A stretch of DNA of 64,000 bases, taken from Macrophomina tecta. Its lineage: Eukaryota; Ascomycota; Dothideomycetes; Botryosphaeriales; Botryosphaeriaceae. The stretch's first letter is position 1. The number at the start of each line of letters is the position of its first letter. Shown here piece by piece: positions 35,494 to 47,686 of the stretch. Both the position numbers and the translations under genes were made by a program. Below the pieces are notes generated by a model. It saw nothing but the letters and a program-made list of their open reading frames with translations, did not search any database and was not told where the DNA came from. The DNA lies in contig JAKSGN010000002.1 in NCBI GenBank assembly GCA_024180945.1, positions 2,914,001-2,978,000 on the forward strand. Direction: 5' to 3'.

Positions 35494-37585
35494 ATGGAAA
35501 ACGAGCGACAAGACACAACGTCGGAGCCCGTCCAGAGCCCCTCGACTCATGATCCTATCCAGGACGACTCTGCCGCGACTGCGGGTCGCCAGGAGAGCGC
35601 TCCCACTGTTCCCCCGGCTGCCTCAGACGGACACCGTCCACGACCAATCCACAGGAGTTCGACACTCCCGACCCAGCACCGCGAGTTGGACGACAATGCT
35701 GGCCCCAGCAACTCATCAATAGCACGTCGTCGTGGCCGCTCCATTTCCTACCGCGAGTTGGACAATTTCTCCTTTGCTCCCCGGTCTTCGATGAGCAGGA
35801 GCGAAAGAATGCCACGGACGGCAGACGAACGACGGGGGTCCACAAGGCAGCGGGATGACACTTCGTCCAGAAGCTCTGGGAGAAGGCGAAATAACGACAG
35901 TACGAGCCGACCTCGCGCCTCTACCATGGCTCGAAGGCCGACCATGCTTGGCAACGTGCCGCCGTCTGGATTCACGCTCGCCGGGCCCGCGGAACCAGCA
36001 CCGCAAACTCATCAGCCGTATGTTGATCCGGGTTATGCCCAGCTCAATCCAGCCTATGAGCAGCCCACCAACACAAGGCCCGTCTGGGGGTTGGCGAAGC
36101 CCTTGCCTCGTGTGATCCGTCCAGGGATGGTGCCGACCCCCGCCGACGTCTCCCCTGCCGAGCCCGAAAAGCCGGTAGATCCAGACATTGAGAAAGGTAG
36201 AGTCGAGCAGACCCTCAACCTGGGCAAAATCTCATCCTCTCTCAGAGATGCGCGGGAGCAGAGAGAAAACAATTTCCTTCAGCGGATGGGCACGAGCACG
36301 TCTACGGCGAGCGTCGCGGCGCCTGTTGCCCGAACGTCGTCGCGGGCGAGCACGCGCAGAAGAGCGGGATCCATAGTAGATGCACCTCCGCCGCCGGGAC
36401 CGCCGGTGCCGCTCCTGACGCCTCTGCCTGAAGATCCCACTGCGAAGCCCGAGGATGGCTTCCCGTTCCCTAGTGTCAATGATGGAGACTTAGTGGGAGG
36501 GGACGAGGACGCCTCGGAGCATGACAATAGATTTCCGGATGATGCCTCGAGTGCGGCAACCGAAATTGACGATGGTGTGGATTGGTACGATGAAGGCCTA
36601 GACCTGAGGCCAATCAAGACTGGAGAGGAAGTTCACAACCACCACACCCACTGGAGCGTTGTAAGAACAAAGTATCGAGAAGAGCTGGCCGAGCTTCTGG
36701 CGGTAAGTCTCATAGCCAGTGCTACTAGGTTCCTAGCCACTGACTTAGCTTTCACAGGTTATCGTCCAACTCACGCTAGGATTCTGCTCCTCCTTGGCTG
36801 GCACTACATCGAACGGCGTCAGTGGGGATGCTTTGGCCGGCAATCTGTCGTGGGGCTTCGCAAGCATGATCGGCATCTATATAGCCGGTGGCATTTCGGG
36901 TGCACACCTGAACCCGGCCATTTCCATAATGTTATGGATCTACCGTGGCTTCCCTCTCCGAAAGGTCCCCGGCTACGCCTTTGCTCAAGTGCTAGGCGCT
37001 TTCATTGCCGCCCTTATTGCCTTTGGAATCTACCAAACTCAGATCGAGGCTTACGGCGGCTCTGATCTGGCCACTGGTGGAACCGCCAATGCATTTGTCA
37101 CTGGCCCGCGAAACCACAATGTGGGAGCGGCAACCGCCTTCTTCACTGAATTTGTGGCCACGGGCATCCTTGCCATCGTCGTGCTGGCTCTCGGTGATGA
37201 CACCAACGCGCCTCCGGGTGCCGGCATGAACGCCTTCATCATGGGTCTCGTCATTACGGTGGAGAGCAATGCCTTTAGCAACAACACCGGCTGTTCGATG
37301 AATCCGTCCCGCGACTTTGGACCACGGCTCGCACTGCTCGCGCTGGGGTACGGGAACGCGGGTTTTGCGAGTGGTTATTGGGCGTACGGACCATGGGCAG
37401 CGTGCATTTCCGGCGCTGTCGTTGGCGGAGCATTATATGATATTGCCATCTTCGTTGGCGGTGAGAGTCCGATTAACTATCCGAGAAGTAGGATTAAGCG
37501 TGCGCATGTTAAGTGGAGGAGGAAGTGGGCGAGGAGGCTGCATTTGGGTGGAAGTAGGAAGGGGGAGTATTCTGAGAAGAGGTAG
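35494..37585 (+). CDS. Aquaglyceroporin (MIP family) with long N-terminal extension
   Basis: Membrane channel for glycerol, water or small solutes. Exons 35494-36702 and 36758-37585 (55-bp intron) give 678 residues. The first ~400 are hydrophilic, Ser/Arg/Pro-rich and disordered-looking. The channel follows: 'GISGAHLNPAIS' carries the first NPA (about 455-457), and 'CSMNPSRDFGPRLA' carries the second box as NPS (about 585-587), the variant seen in the Yfl054-like fungal aquaglyceroporin group. Six hydrophobic helices are visible, and a basic C-tail ends the protein. The Gly/Asp after the second box (SRDFGPR) agrees with a glycerol-facilitator pore. The long N-terminus may regulate gating, as reported for fungal glycerol channels; that is inference. 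Confidence 0.92.
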
Positions 37586-38398
37586 ACAAAAGGTCTATAT
37601 TCGTATAGATAGAGTGGAATCAATGCCATTCGCACTCAAGGCGATGGTCCAAATATAACGCTGCATTCGTCCATCATCTATGACTTCTGCAACCTGGTAT
37701 TCTTAAGCACAGCATTGGCGAATTGCGGCGCCGACCCTAGATTTTTGGAAATGAAGGCCCTTCTTTTCATGAGTCGGTTTGCACTCGTTAAATCCCTGGG
37801 ACTGAGACGGTGCACAACTATGAACATGGCCGATGGCATGCGCAGACGGCCATTTTCTCCGGGTAGCGGTACTGTGTTGTTGTAGTTGGTGGATTCGGGT
37901 AGCACCAAGAGGAGAGCTCAACACCACGAAAAGAGATCGCATGACATCTCGCATTTATCCTCGAAGATCGGGCCTTGACAATGAGACGAGCCGTTGCCGA
38001 TTCTCGGAGATGCGACGGGGCAAGCAATGGCCCAAATGGGCGACGTCATCAAGCACGGATGCGGGGACGGCGGCCGGAGTCAGATGTAGGCGCCGACACT
38101 ACATCATCATCGGTTTGCGCCGCGGTAATGCGATGGCCATTCGCCGCAATCTCCATAATTCTCCTTCTCCCACGATACTCACCACATAATTTTGGCCTGT
38201 ACTTCTGTAAGAGCGTGGAAGAAAGGATTGCTACCGCGGTTTCTACATCTAGTGTCCAGTTCCGCCCGGTTTTCGCTTCAAAAGGCGTCTTAGTCCTTCG
38301 CCTTGCGTCGCAGCAGAGTCCACGTAGCGCTTTCAGTCCTCAGCAGTCTCTTGTCTTTTCTCCTTGTTCCCTCTCTGCCAAATAGCACACAATTGGCC
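37586..38398. other. Spacer upstream of the CoA transferase
   Basis: Promoter region with no supported ORF. Confidence 0.55.
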
Positions 38399-40297
38399 AT
38401 GGCGCTCTCCCAGCGCTCCCTTAGCATAGCTCGCAGCGGCCTACCCTGCCTTCGGAGCACCGTAGCATCTCGCACAGCATTATCTGCAGCACGACCACTC
38501 GCTGCACCCCTCCCAGTCACCGTCCGCTACACCCGCATCGAGAAACGAGGCTTCAAGAAAGACGCGGCTCCCTCATCCGCAACAAGCAGCAAAGCGCCGC
38601 CCGTCACCCGCGGCGCCTCCAAGCTCTACGCCAGCGCCGACGACGCAATCGCCGACCTCAAGAGCGGCTCCATCGTCCTGAGCGCCGGCTTCGGCGTGTG
38701 CGGCATAGCCCGTACGCGACTCCCCCGCCCCCCCCTACGAAGAAAAATAGAGGAGAAAGAGAGGAAAGAAAACAGCTGACCACGACCCGGCAGAAACCAT
38801 CATCGAAGCCATCGCGCGCCGCGGCCGTGACTCGCTGCACTCCCTGACCGCCGTCTCCAACAACGCCGGCGCCGGCGACTACGGGCTGGCGCTGCTCGCC
38901 AAATCGGGCCAGGTCAACCGCCTCATCCTGTCGTACCTCGGCGCCAACAAGCACCTCGAGAAGGAGTACCTGTCCGGCAACATCGCCGTCGAGCTCACGC
39001 CGCAGGGCACCATCGCCGAGCGCCTGCGCGCCGGTGGCGCTGGGATCCCCGCCTTCTACACCGCGACAGGTGTCAATACGCTCGTGCAGAGTGGCGGGAT
39101 ACCTGTGCGGTTGGGGCAGGGCGGGAAGGAGGTGCTGGAGCCCGGGAGGAAGAGGGAGACGCGGGCGTTCGGGGGGAGGGACTACATCCTGGAGGAGGCG
39201 ATCAAGGGGGACGTGGCGATCCTGCGGGCGTGGAAGGTGGACGAGGCGGGGAATTGCCAGTTTCGGTACACGACGAAGACGTTTGCGCCGCTGATGGCCA
39301 AGGCGGCGAGCGTGGCGATTGTCGAGGCCGAGGAGATCGTGCCGGTCGGGAGCATCGAGCCCGATAATGTGCATTTGCCGGGCATCTTCGTGGACCGGAT
39401 CGTGCCCGCGACGGCGGAGAAGAGCGTCGAGGTGCGGAAGGTGAGGCAGGTCGGGGGCGATGGGCCGAAGTTGGATCCGAAGAGGGAGAGGATCGCGCGG
39501 AGGACGGCGAAGGAGCTGAAGCCCGGGTATTACGTTAATCTGGGCGTCGGCATCCCGACGCTGGCGCCGAGTTTCTTGGATCCGGAGACCAAAGTTTGGA
39601 TTCAGTCGGAGAACGGGTTGCTGGGAATGGTATGGTTTTGAGTACTGCTGCGAGGCCGGGCCGGCTTTGGCTAACGGGTGGCGCAGGGACCGTACCCTAC
39701 CGAGGATGAAGTTGACCCCGATCTAATCAATGCTGGAAAGGAGACGGTGACGCTGGTGCCCGGTGCATCCACTTTCGATAGTGCCGAATCATTTGGCATG
39801 ATCCGCGGCGGGCACGTCGACGTTTCCGTCCTCGGGGTAAGTGCCGCTAGGAGGCATCTGGTGATGAACCAAGCTGACTTGCGTGGCAGGCCCTTCAAGT
39901 AAGCGCCTCTGGCGATCTAGCCAACTACATGATCCCCGGCAAGACATTCAAGGGCATGGGTGGGGCGATTGACCTCGTCTCGAACCCTGATATCACAAAG
40001 ATTATTGTGGCGACCGAACACGTCGCGAAGGATGGCTCTTCGAAGGTCGTTCAAGAGTGCAAGCTGCCATTGACGGGTGCAAGGGTTGTCAGCACCATCA
40101 TCACAGACCTGGTAAGTAAAGGTTTTCGTTCGTAGAGTAAGACAATACTGACATTTAAACAGTGCGTGTTTGAAGTTGACAGGACAAACGGAGGCCTGGA
40201 GCTCACAGAAATTGCCCCTGACGTTTCAATAGAGGAGCTCCAAAGCAAGACGGATGCGAAATTCAAGGTTGCGGAAAACCTGAAGACGATGGAGTAA
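38399..40297 (+). CDS. Succinyl-CoA:3-ketoacid CoA transferase, mitochondrial (SCOT)
   Basis: Transfers CoA from succinyl-CoA to acetoacetate or related acids in mitochondria. Exons 38399-38711, 38794-39629, 39687-39836, 39890-40111 and 40163-40297 (introns 82, 57, 53 and 51 bp) give 551 residues, containing both the A-like and B-like halves of the family. ATG 38399 follows the context GGCC and begins an Arg/Ser/Ala-rich presequence. The A half includes '[15 protein letters not shown]', and the B half '[12 protein letters not shown]'. The catalytic Glu of the family lies in 'SENGLLGM' (about Glu377), which is complete and adjacent to an intron. '[13 protein letters not shown]' and '[10 protein letters not shown]' complete the signature. 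No damage is seen. It faces the AhpD-like gene tail to tail, 122 bp apart. Confidence 0.95.
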
Positions 40298-40419
40298 ATG
40301 TAGAAGTCGTGGTAGGGTTGTAAATATGTTGAAGGCGCTTTCATTGCTCAATCTTCCTGGTCTGCAGATTCGACTATGATATAAGACTAGAAGCCCAATA
40401 CGGACATGATATCTACTAT

Positions 40420-41327
40420 CTACAACTTCGCCCGGAGCCCGGGTGCATATGTAGTACCCTCTCCAGCACCAATCTCCTGGACGATTGCATCCACAGTATT
40501 GAGGATCCAAAAGTTACCGTCTTCGCTGGCCAGCCAGCGTCCACCGGGAATCTCAGCTTCGTTGTTCACCTTGATGCCCTCCTCATCAAACGCCTTCCGC
40601 AGACCAAAGACGTGCGACAGCACCTGCGGACCGACGCCCGTCTGGGCCCTCAGGCACGCTATGCCGGTCAGCGACGTCAGAGTGCGGCCGACGCGCGGGG
40701 TGCGCTTCTCGGGCGGGTCGGTGAAGAGGGCGGCGTAGTGGCTGTTGATGATGTGCACGGGCAGGTCCGGGTGCGAGTCGGCCAGCTTGTTCAGCAGTTT
40801 CTCATCGAAGGGCCGGTAGATGTCGGACCACAGGCCCAGGCCGCGCTTGCGCATGTCCTCGATGTTGGACGGGTTGGGTATTCTGGTCGGGTGGCTGTCA
40901 GTTGGACGAGGGCGCGTAGTGGTGGGTAGACAACCGACCTCGTCTTCTCCGTGGACAGGCTGCGGACCACGTCCGCGGGGAGGCTGCTGCGGAAGGCGCC
41001 TAGGCAGTTGATGGTGCGTGGAATGCCGTTGAAGCCGATGCATTTGAGGCCAACTTCGCGCATTAGCTCGGCCGTCTCGACGGCGTGCTGTTGGTCTTTG
41101 GAGGAGGTGGCGAGGTCGAAGAGCTCCTTCATGGAGGCGGGCGAGTTCATGGTCATGGAGGTGGCGGTTGCGATGGTGAGCCAGCATGGCGTCGCGACAT
41201 TCTTGGAGGCCGAGTCCTGGGCGATGCGCTCGAACAGCGAGCGGATGCCCTTTGGGGCGGGCGCGGGGCCCGGACGAGCGAAGCCGGCGTTGATGAGGGC
41301 CTTGAGCGGTTCGGACAGCTTTGCCAT
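40420..41327 (-). CDS. AhpD-like (carboxymuconolactone decarboxylase fold) protein
   Basis: Exons 40939-41327 and 40420-40882 (55-bp intron, donor GTCGGT) give 283 residues. ATG 41327 was preferred to an upstream in-frame ATG at 41402 because its context is GCC and it starts a clean helix, 'MAKLSEPLKALINAGFARPG'. The all-helical pattern with 'FDLATSSKDQQHAVETAELM' and 'CIGFNGIPRTINCLGAFRSS' matches fungal proteins assigned to the AhpD-like superfamily. The redox C-x-x-C...H of true AhpD peroxidases is not visible, so peroxidase activity is unlikely; the role is unknown. It shares a ~510 bp divergent promoter with the neighbouring Zn2Cys6 regulator. Confidence 0.8.
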
Positions 41328-41838
41328 GGCGCCAATGGGTGGGTGGTGCGGACTCAGGTGAGCGGGAGGGTGGGCTAATGTAAGGGTCTTGACGCAGCTC
41401 ACATGTCAGGATGAGGCTCTGGGAGCTGCAGGCGTGGGTTTCGGCGGCAGAAGTGGCTCCGGCGGTGCGCGGGCGGCGTGGGCGCGCGTCCGTCTTCTTC
41501 TGGCAGCCGCCGCACCCCGAACACGCTGCTCAAGAGCCGCCTGAGCGCTGGCTGGGCGCGCGACTCCGTCATTGGGATCTCCGCTATGGATCCTTCCGTG
41601 CACCTGCGAGCTGGTGGCTGTACCGGTGGCGAAGATGCGGGGGACGGCCGGGTGTTGTTGGGCGGGAATAAGCGGGCGGCGCTTGGCCAGGCACTGACAG
41701 GACAGCCGCCGCCGCCTCACGCTCTCTCCTCCGGCCTCCCGCCCATCTCCGCAGCCCTCCAGACTATGCCCGCGCGCAAAACAACCCGTCTCCGACACAC
41801 CGCGGCTTCCATTCCCGGACCTTGGCCGAGCCTCCATC
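41328..41838. promoter_or_regulatory. Divergent promoter of AhpD-like gene and Zn2Cys6 regulator
   Basis: 511 bp between two opposite start codons. GC-rich. ORFs inside it are shadows of no recognised protein. Confidence 0.5.
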
Positions 41839-44307
41839 ATGGACGACCTCCGCCGCGACTCCAGCGCGAAGAGCAACAAGCAGGCCGCCTGCATTGCCTG
41901 TCGCCGCACCAAGACCAAATGCCTCCGCGACCCTGGCGCTACTGTCTGCAAGAAGTGCCGCCAGAAGGGCTCCGATTGCGTCATTCCCTCTCACCACGTT
42001 GGGCGCCAGAAGGGCACCAAAAAGTGAGTCTCCACTCTTCCCGCGCCCCCAGGTTTTCCCCTTCTGATCGTGTTGCAGCAAGCGCACAGGCTTGGCCAAG
42101 GCCATCTATCAGGTCGAGCAGGCCATCCAGCAACTTCAGTCCGGTCGCACTGACCCCAAGACAAATGAGGCCGCTCTGCACCTCGAGCATCTTCTTTCCG
42201 CCGTTCGGGATCTGCCTCAGTCCGACCGCCTTCCCGCCAGCTCTCAGAATGGGGAAACCCACCCCGAGGACTACAGTGCTCTGCCCAATGCGCCCTCTGA
42301 AGACTATTCCCCCTCCAATCCTTCAAGCCCGGATTCTTCGACTCCAGTCACTGCCGTGGCCGACTACCCCCTGAACGATGCCGAGAACCCTCTCCAGCTA
42401 CTTGCTCACGCCTCCGATCTCTCAAGGTTGCGTCTCAATGCTGGCCCCTACCAGGAGGCAGATCAGTCAGTTGAATCTGTCCAAGCATTTTTCTCCCCCC
42501 AAAGACCCAAGTTAGATGTCAGCTCTGATATGGATCCCATAGAGCTCGGCCTAGTCACGCAGTCTGAAGCTGACGATCTTTACCAATAGTAAGCCATCCA
42601 CCAAAACGGCAGTCATCTTGCCTTGTATTGACTTTGTGCCCAGCTTCTTCGAACACTTGACCCATACAAGATGGGGCCTCGACCGCTCGGTGCACTCCTT
42701 GGATTTCGTCCGTAGAAGATCTTCCTTTCTCCTCACATCAATCCTGGCTGCCTCTGCTCTCTTCATCCCTTCCGCGGCTGCTCTGTCCAAGCGGCTTTCT
42801 TCCCATTGCCGCAAACTCGCTCACACGGCCATGGTAGAACATTATCGATCCGTCGAAGTCGTCCTGGCCTTTATGGTGAACGTTCCGTGGATCTCATTTG
42901 GGGAGCACTGGGCCGATGACGAGACTTGCTCCTATCTCTCCGCAGCATTGACTGTTGCAATGGACCTATCCTTGCACAAGATCGTGACCCCCTCGCCCAA
43001 TCACGTTCCGGATGCGAGCTTGCAAGGGTATACTGGTTCCGACTGTATTGATGCTAAGAAAGCCCTGAGCTTGGATGGATTTGAAAACATCGAGCCGTCT
43101 TCTGAGCTAGGAAGACGCCTGTTACGACGGAGGGAACGGACTTGGTTATCACTCTTTGTTCTAGACCGAGGGTAAGAACGAGTGCTTTGGGATCCATCTT
43201 TTTCTCCAATACTAATCACTGTTGAAAATAGTGTGTGTTTAGCACGAGGTCGCGTCCCAGTCGTGCCAAGCACCTCCCTGGTGGAGAGATGCGACACGTG
43301 GCACATCTCAGACGTTGCCGACATCTGGGACAGCTCCATCATCTCTGTAGCGGTGATGCGAAGGGATCTAGATGTACTCATCAAGAATATCCGTAGTTGC
43401 TGCGATATCTTCGTGCCAGACGTCAATTCGCCTTCTGAAACCGTCCAGCGGTCAGTACAGTTTCTGTCCCAGATCCTCTGAATATACTAACAAGGACGCA
43501 GCATCAAGACAATGATTGATGGCTTCTTTGAGCAATGGCATCGGATCTGGGCTTATGCGCAACAACGTACGTCTAATTCTCCATGCCGTCAAACATTGCT
43601 GACCGGCTATAGCTGGATATCGTCTTCCCCCATATGTGCAGATACTTGTCAGCCACACCCGCCTGTCTCTTTATAGTAGCGTCATCAATCACCCAACAGC
43701 ACCTGCCGAAGTACGGAGATTCTTCCGAGCTGCCGGTCTGTCCTCCGCCTTGCACGTCATGCGCGCTGCTTTGCATGGTGAAAAGGAATTAGCTTCCATG
43801 CCCAATAATACAGCCATCATGGTTGCTTTTGCCGCGTGTTTCACCCTGAGGCTGCACAGCCTAGGCGCAGGGTTCAGCGCAAGTCTAGCCCCTAGCGTTC
43901 GCCAGCTCATCGAAGAGACGGCGGGCGCGCTGGAGCGCATTGGGACCACACCACGGCATAGAGAAGGTGTTTCTGCCATCCTGGGAAGATATCTTAGAGC
44001 CATGCTCGGGCGGAACATTTCCGCTATGTCCGCCCAGAAACATCAACACCGTCAATCCGTCCCGGAGAGTACGCTTGCTGTTTCCAACGACGCCATCACT
44101 GGGACGCAGTTTCCCACCGTTGCCACTTGGGCTGGCGAGGCAGCAGTCGCCCCTCAACCTCTCCTGTTTTCTACCATGTCTGATGTTGAGATCGACCAGG
44201 CAATTCAAAATGACCAGCACGCTCTCCAACCGTTCGACTTCAATCTTCCAGTAGCTTACTCGAATAACTCCGACTGGTGGATGGATTGGTTGGACTGGGC
44301 CTCATAG
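41839..44307 (+). CDS. Zn2Cys6 fungal-specific transcription factor
   Basis: Exons 41839-42023, 42079-42588, 42644-43171, 43232-43450, 43502-43566 and 43613-44307, with five GT-AG introns of 46-60 bp, all phases compatible; 733 residues. The zinc cluster is at about residues 18-47: 'ACIACRRTKTKC' then 'CKKCRQKGSDC'. A basic linker and predicted coil 'AKAIYQVEQAIQQLQ' follow, then the middle homology domain with 'AMVEHYRSVEVVLAFMVNVP' and 'RERTWLSLFVLDRGVCLARG', typical of the fungal-specific TF domain. The C-terminus is acidic and Trp-rich ('NSDWWMDWLDWAS'), a possible activation region. Targets unknown; the divergent AhpD-like gene is a candidate only because of position. Confidence 0.92.
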
Positions 44308-46280
44308 TGTGGCGGTTGTTAAAGCCCGAAGAAGTCCCATGTGGATAGTGTCTTGCTCGTCGGCATCAGCCGCAATTTCAAAGCTGAATGCACATCACAG
44401 CACCTACCATCAGCTGAACGGAAGGATCCGCGCTACATTGAAGACTCACCCGCGGGCTATCGACCTCCCGATAGTGAAGGAACGAGATCCACTTCTACGC
44501 CTCCTTTCTGAAGCTTACTTTGCCATCGGATATCTGACTACCGCAGTAAATAACCAGAGTCGGTCATTTTGCGGTCGGCCAGCTGAGGCGCTAAGTTTCA
44601 AGCTCGCATTTAGGTCATTTGATGGAGGCACGGTTGGCATTCGACAACAATCGGCGGAGACGAGCCTGCGTAAAAGCCTTTCCCATTGCTAGATTCCGCG
44701 CATAAACTTCGGGAAATGGCTGCTGCTGTGGCTTTCAATGATCTTGGCGTCTGTTACACATTGCCTAGTGTAGCCCTTTAACTGCCGCGGCGGCGGATCG
44801 ACATATTCCTTCGGCGCGGAAGGATCGATTCAAGAGAGATCTCGAAATCGTGCAGCTATCATCTATCAACAAACTTCAGTCCAATGATGTCTCGGCGACC
44901 TTCAAGAAAGAAGAATGGCAGTTCTCGAGATATTTGTTGCCAGAATGGTCGCCAGCTCCCATCGCAGTGTATGTACATTTCCTCTCATATGGTGAGGATT
45001 CAACGAGTACTACCCTGGTGTCTCCGTCTAGTCTCAGCCACGCAATGATCCAGCCCCGCAATGATCCAGCCCCGCAATGATCCAGCCCCAAGACCGTCAC
45101 CGGTCCTCCCGCTTTTCTCCTCTTACCGTCATTATTTTGGTATTGTGGAGCAATTCATCCTCCTCCAGTCCACCCGAACAAACTTCTCTTGCCGCAGGAT
45201 GAAGCTGAGGACTTCGGATTTCTGCAGCCACGGAAAGTCTCGAATTCTTGACAGAGCCAAAAGGTCCTTCAGCAAAGAGGGTGAATATGCGTGCCGCGTA
45301 TGCGGAATCTGGATTGATCCGCCATATTTATCGGAAGGAGCCGCGAGGGCTCAGTTTTGCGAGGCCGACAGCCACCAGTCGAAGGGCTTCAGACTAGCAA
45401 ATTATCCGTCATGACGACGCAGACGAACCTGCGTCAAGAACCGCTCTAGTTCCTGTTGCGAGCCATTGGCGCTTCTTCGTGGCTGGATGCTAAAGAGCTT
45501 TGGGCTTGGACAACAATTTTAGGTTCCGAGACAGATTATCCGTGGTAGGCTTTTCGGCGCCATGACCCAGCCCTGCCAACTCAAGAAAGAAGAATAACGG
45601 TGCGGGATTGGCTCACCAGACAAGGCTTGAGGAGGAGGTATTTCCGTACTTGAGTTCCCAGCGGTACATCTCTCCGCTGCTAGATTAGCCTATGTTTGCT
45701 GGGCATGGGTCTCGCCGCTGTCGCGCCCTGTCCCCGCCGCCGCTTACCCAACTTGAGACCACCCAAGCGCCAGAATACCCTTTGCGAGCCGTTTCCCCGC
45801 TATCTCGAAATGTCGCTTATCTCAGATCGGGGCAAACACACAAACCCTGGATGCGCCTGCCCCTGGGCGTTCCTTCATTCTGGGCATTCGATGCCATCGA
45901 GGTTGGAAGCCAAGGAAACGCGGCTTGCGCAAAGCTGGCCGAACAACGCTCACGCCCCTCGAATCCTCTGAATCTGCAAGCCTTCGCACCGCTAGTTAAA
46001 GTTGGAGATGATCACCACTGATTCAGTCCATTATATGGTGGATGTCTGTGTGCCGAACGATTTGTCTTCACTCTCCGCCCCGTTACCTTTTTCACGGCTG
46101 TCCACGCCAAGACTCTTGGATGAGGGACTCTCCTGTCACTCTTTGTAAGCGAAGCTTGCTCATGATCGTTTCTTTCCATTTCTTTGATTTCGGGGCATTT
46201 TTCGAGACTCTTTCGAGCTTTCGGAGGGTTCACCTGCGAAGTCCCTTCTTTTGTCCGTGTCTCTGCGGACGACCACCGCC
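44308..46280. other. Gene-poor spacer with a short tandem repeat
   Basis: About 2 kb without a supported gene. ORFs at 44309-44692 and 45061-45414 lack domains and start context. A three-copy 16-bp direct repeat is annotated separately. Confidence 0.55.
45041..45088. repeat. Three tandem 16-bp direct repeats
   Basis: Unit CGCAATGATCCAGCCC is repeated exactly at 45041, 45057 and 45073. Likely a minisatellite generated by slippage. Confidence 0.9.
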
Positions 46281-47686
46281 ATGACAGAAGTTCATTTGGA
46301 AAAGGACACGAGTTTCCTCAGTGAGATTTGGGTTAGATCCCCATGCATCTTATCGAGTTCTTCACTGAATATTGTTCTTAGGCATGGTTCGTCATCGGCT
46401 GTGTGGTCATCGTGCTGCGTTACATCGTCCGCTTTAGAACTGTTGGTTTCCGGGGATTCGCAGGCGACGATTATGTTACAATCCTTACCCTTGGCTTCTA
46501 CACCATGGATGCTGCGCTCGTGCACATCGTTTACCATACTGGCGCGAACGCGGACTTGACGCCAGCAACCGTAAGCACTTTGACGGAGAGCCAGATATCG
46601 ACCTTCGTATATGGCTCCCGGTGCGAGACGGCCGCATGGTACAGCTATACGGCGCTCATCTGGTGCATGAAATTCACCATGCTTTTCTTCTATAAACGCC
46701 TGACGTTCGGCACGTTGCAAAACCGGCTCATCAAGTACTTGTTCTGGCTCTGCGGCGTCACCTATCTCGCCGTCTTTCTAACCATCACCTTCGGCTGCTT
46801 CCCCATCCAAAACAACTGGGCCGTCAGGCCCCTTCCCGGCAAGCAATGCACCTTCAAAGTCCAGAATCTGCTCGTCACGGTCGTGCTCAACATCATCACC
46901 GACGCAGCCCTCCTGGTCATCCCCATCCCCATACTCTGGCGCCTCAACGTCACCTTGTCGCGCAAGCTAGCCATCGCTGCTCTCCTGTCATCCGGCATCT
47001 TTGTCATCTGCGCCGCGGTCATCCGCGCGGTGCTCACCCTCGGCGAGGCGCCCTCGGCCCTCAACATCAACCGCTGGGGCGTCCGCGAGACCATCATCGG
47101 CCTCCTCACCGTCAACGTGCCCATCCTGCGCCCACTCTTCTCCCGCGCCTTCTGGCACTCGGGCCCCTACCGGCCAAGCACCTCTAACGGGCACAGTAGC
47201 GGCGGCGGCGGTTCCAGCGCTCCCTGGGCTGCCTCCGGCGGCACCTCGACTGGCAGCAAGCTCGGCCGCGTGCACCGCCACCACAGCAAGAGCCTCGGCC
47301 GCCACGAGATGGGATTCGAGCTGCACAGCGCATGCGAGGGCGAGGATGACATGGACCGTGCGAGCACGTACAGCAAGTCGAACCCGAGCGTGTCGGTGGC
47401 GCGCGCGCCCAGCAATAGCGGCAGCGAGGAGCATATTGTGGCGAAGGATGAAGGCTCGAATATCACGGCGACGAGAACGTTTAGTCGAGATCTGGAGGCT
47501 GGCGATGATGCGGCCAGGCTGCCAATGGGTAATGTGCTGATTGAGACGACGTACGAGATTCACACGAGTCAACGGAGTCAGGCAGAGAGGCTCGGGAGCA
47601 GGGGTAATGGGAGCTGGGGCAGGCCAGAGAATGCGAGGGGCGTTGTTGGGTACGATTCGAGGTGTGAGGCTATAGGGCCGCATTGA
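46281..47686 (+). CDS. Pth11-like integral membrane receptor (fungal rhodopsin-domain type)
   Basis: Exons 46281-46331 and 46382-47686 give 451 residues. The donor is GTTAGA: the tempting GTGAGA 11 bp upstream would put exon 2 out of frame, whereas this one yields 'SFLSEIWAWFVIGCVVIVLR'. Seven hydrophobic helices follow the pattern of the Pth11/SAT20-like family, with hallmark 'VRFRTVGFRGFAGDDY', 'HIVYHTGANADLTP', 'AAWYSYTALIWCMKFTMLFF' and 'LLTVNVPILRPLF'. No CFEM domain is present at the N-terminus. The cytosolic tail is long, Ser/Gly- and Arg-rich. Such receptors sense surfaces or small molecules in filamentous ascomycetes; the ligand here is unknown. Confidence 0.9.

Noticed and set aside
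46281..46381. Donor GTGAGA at 46321 for the Pth11-like gene
   Set aside because: It leaves exon 2 out of frame; the donor at 46332 restores the conserved family sequence.
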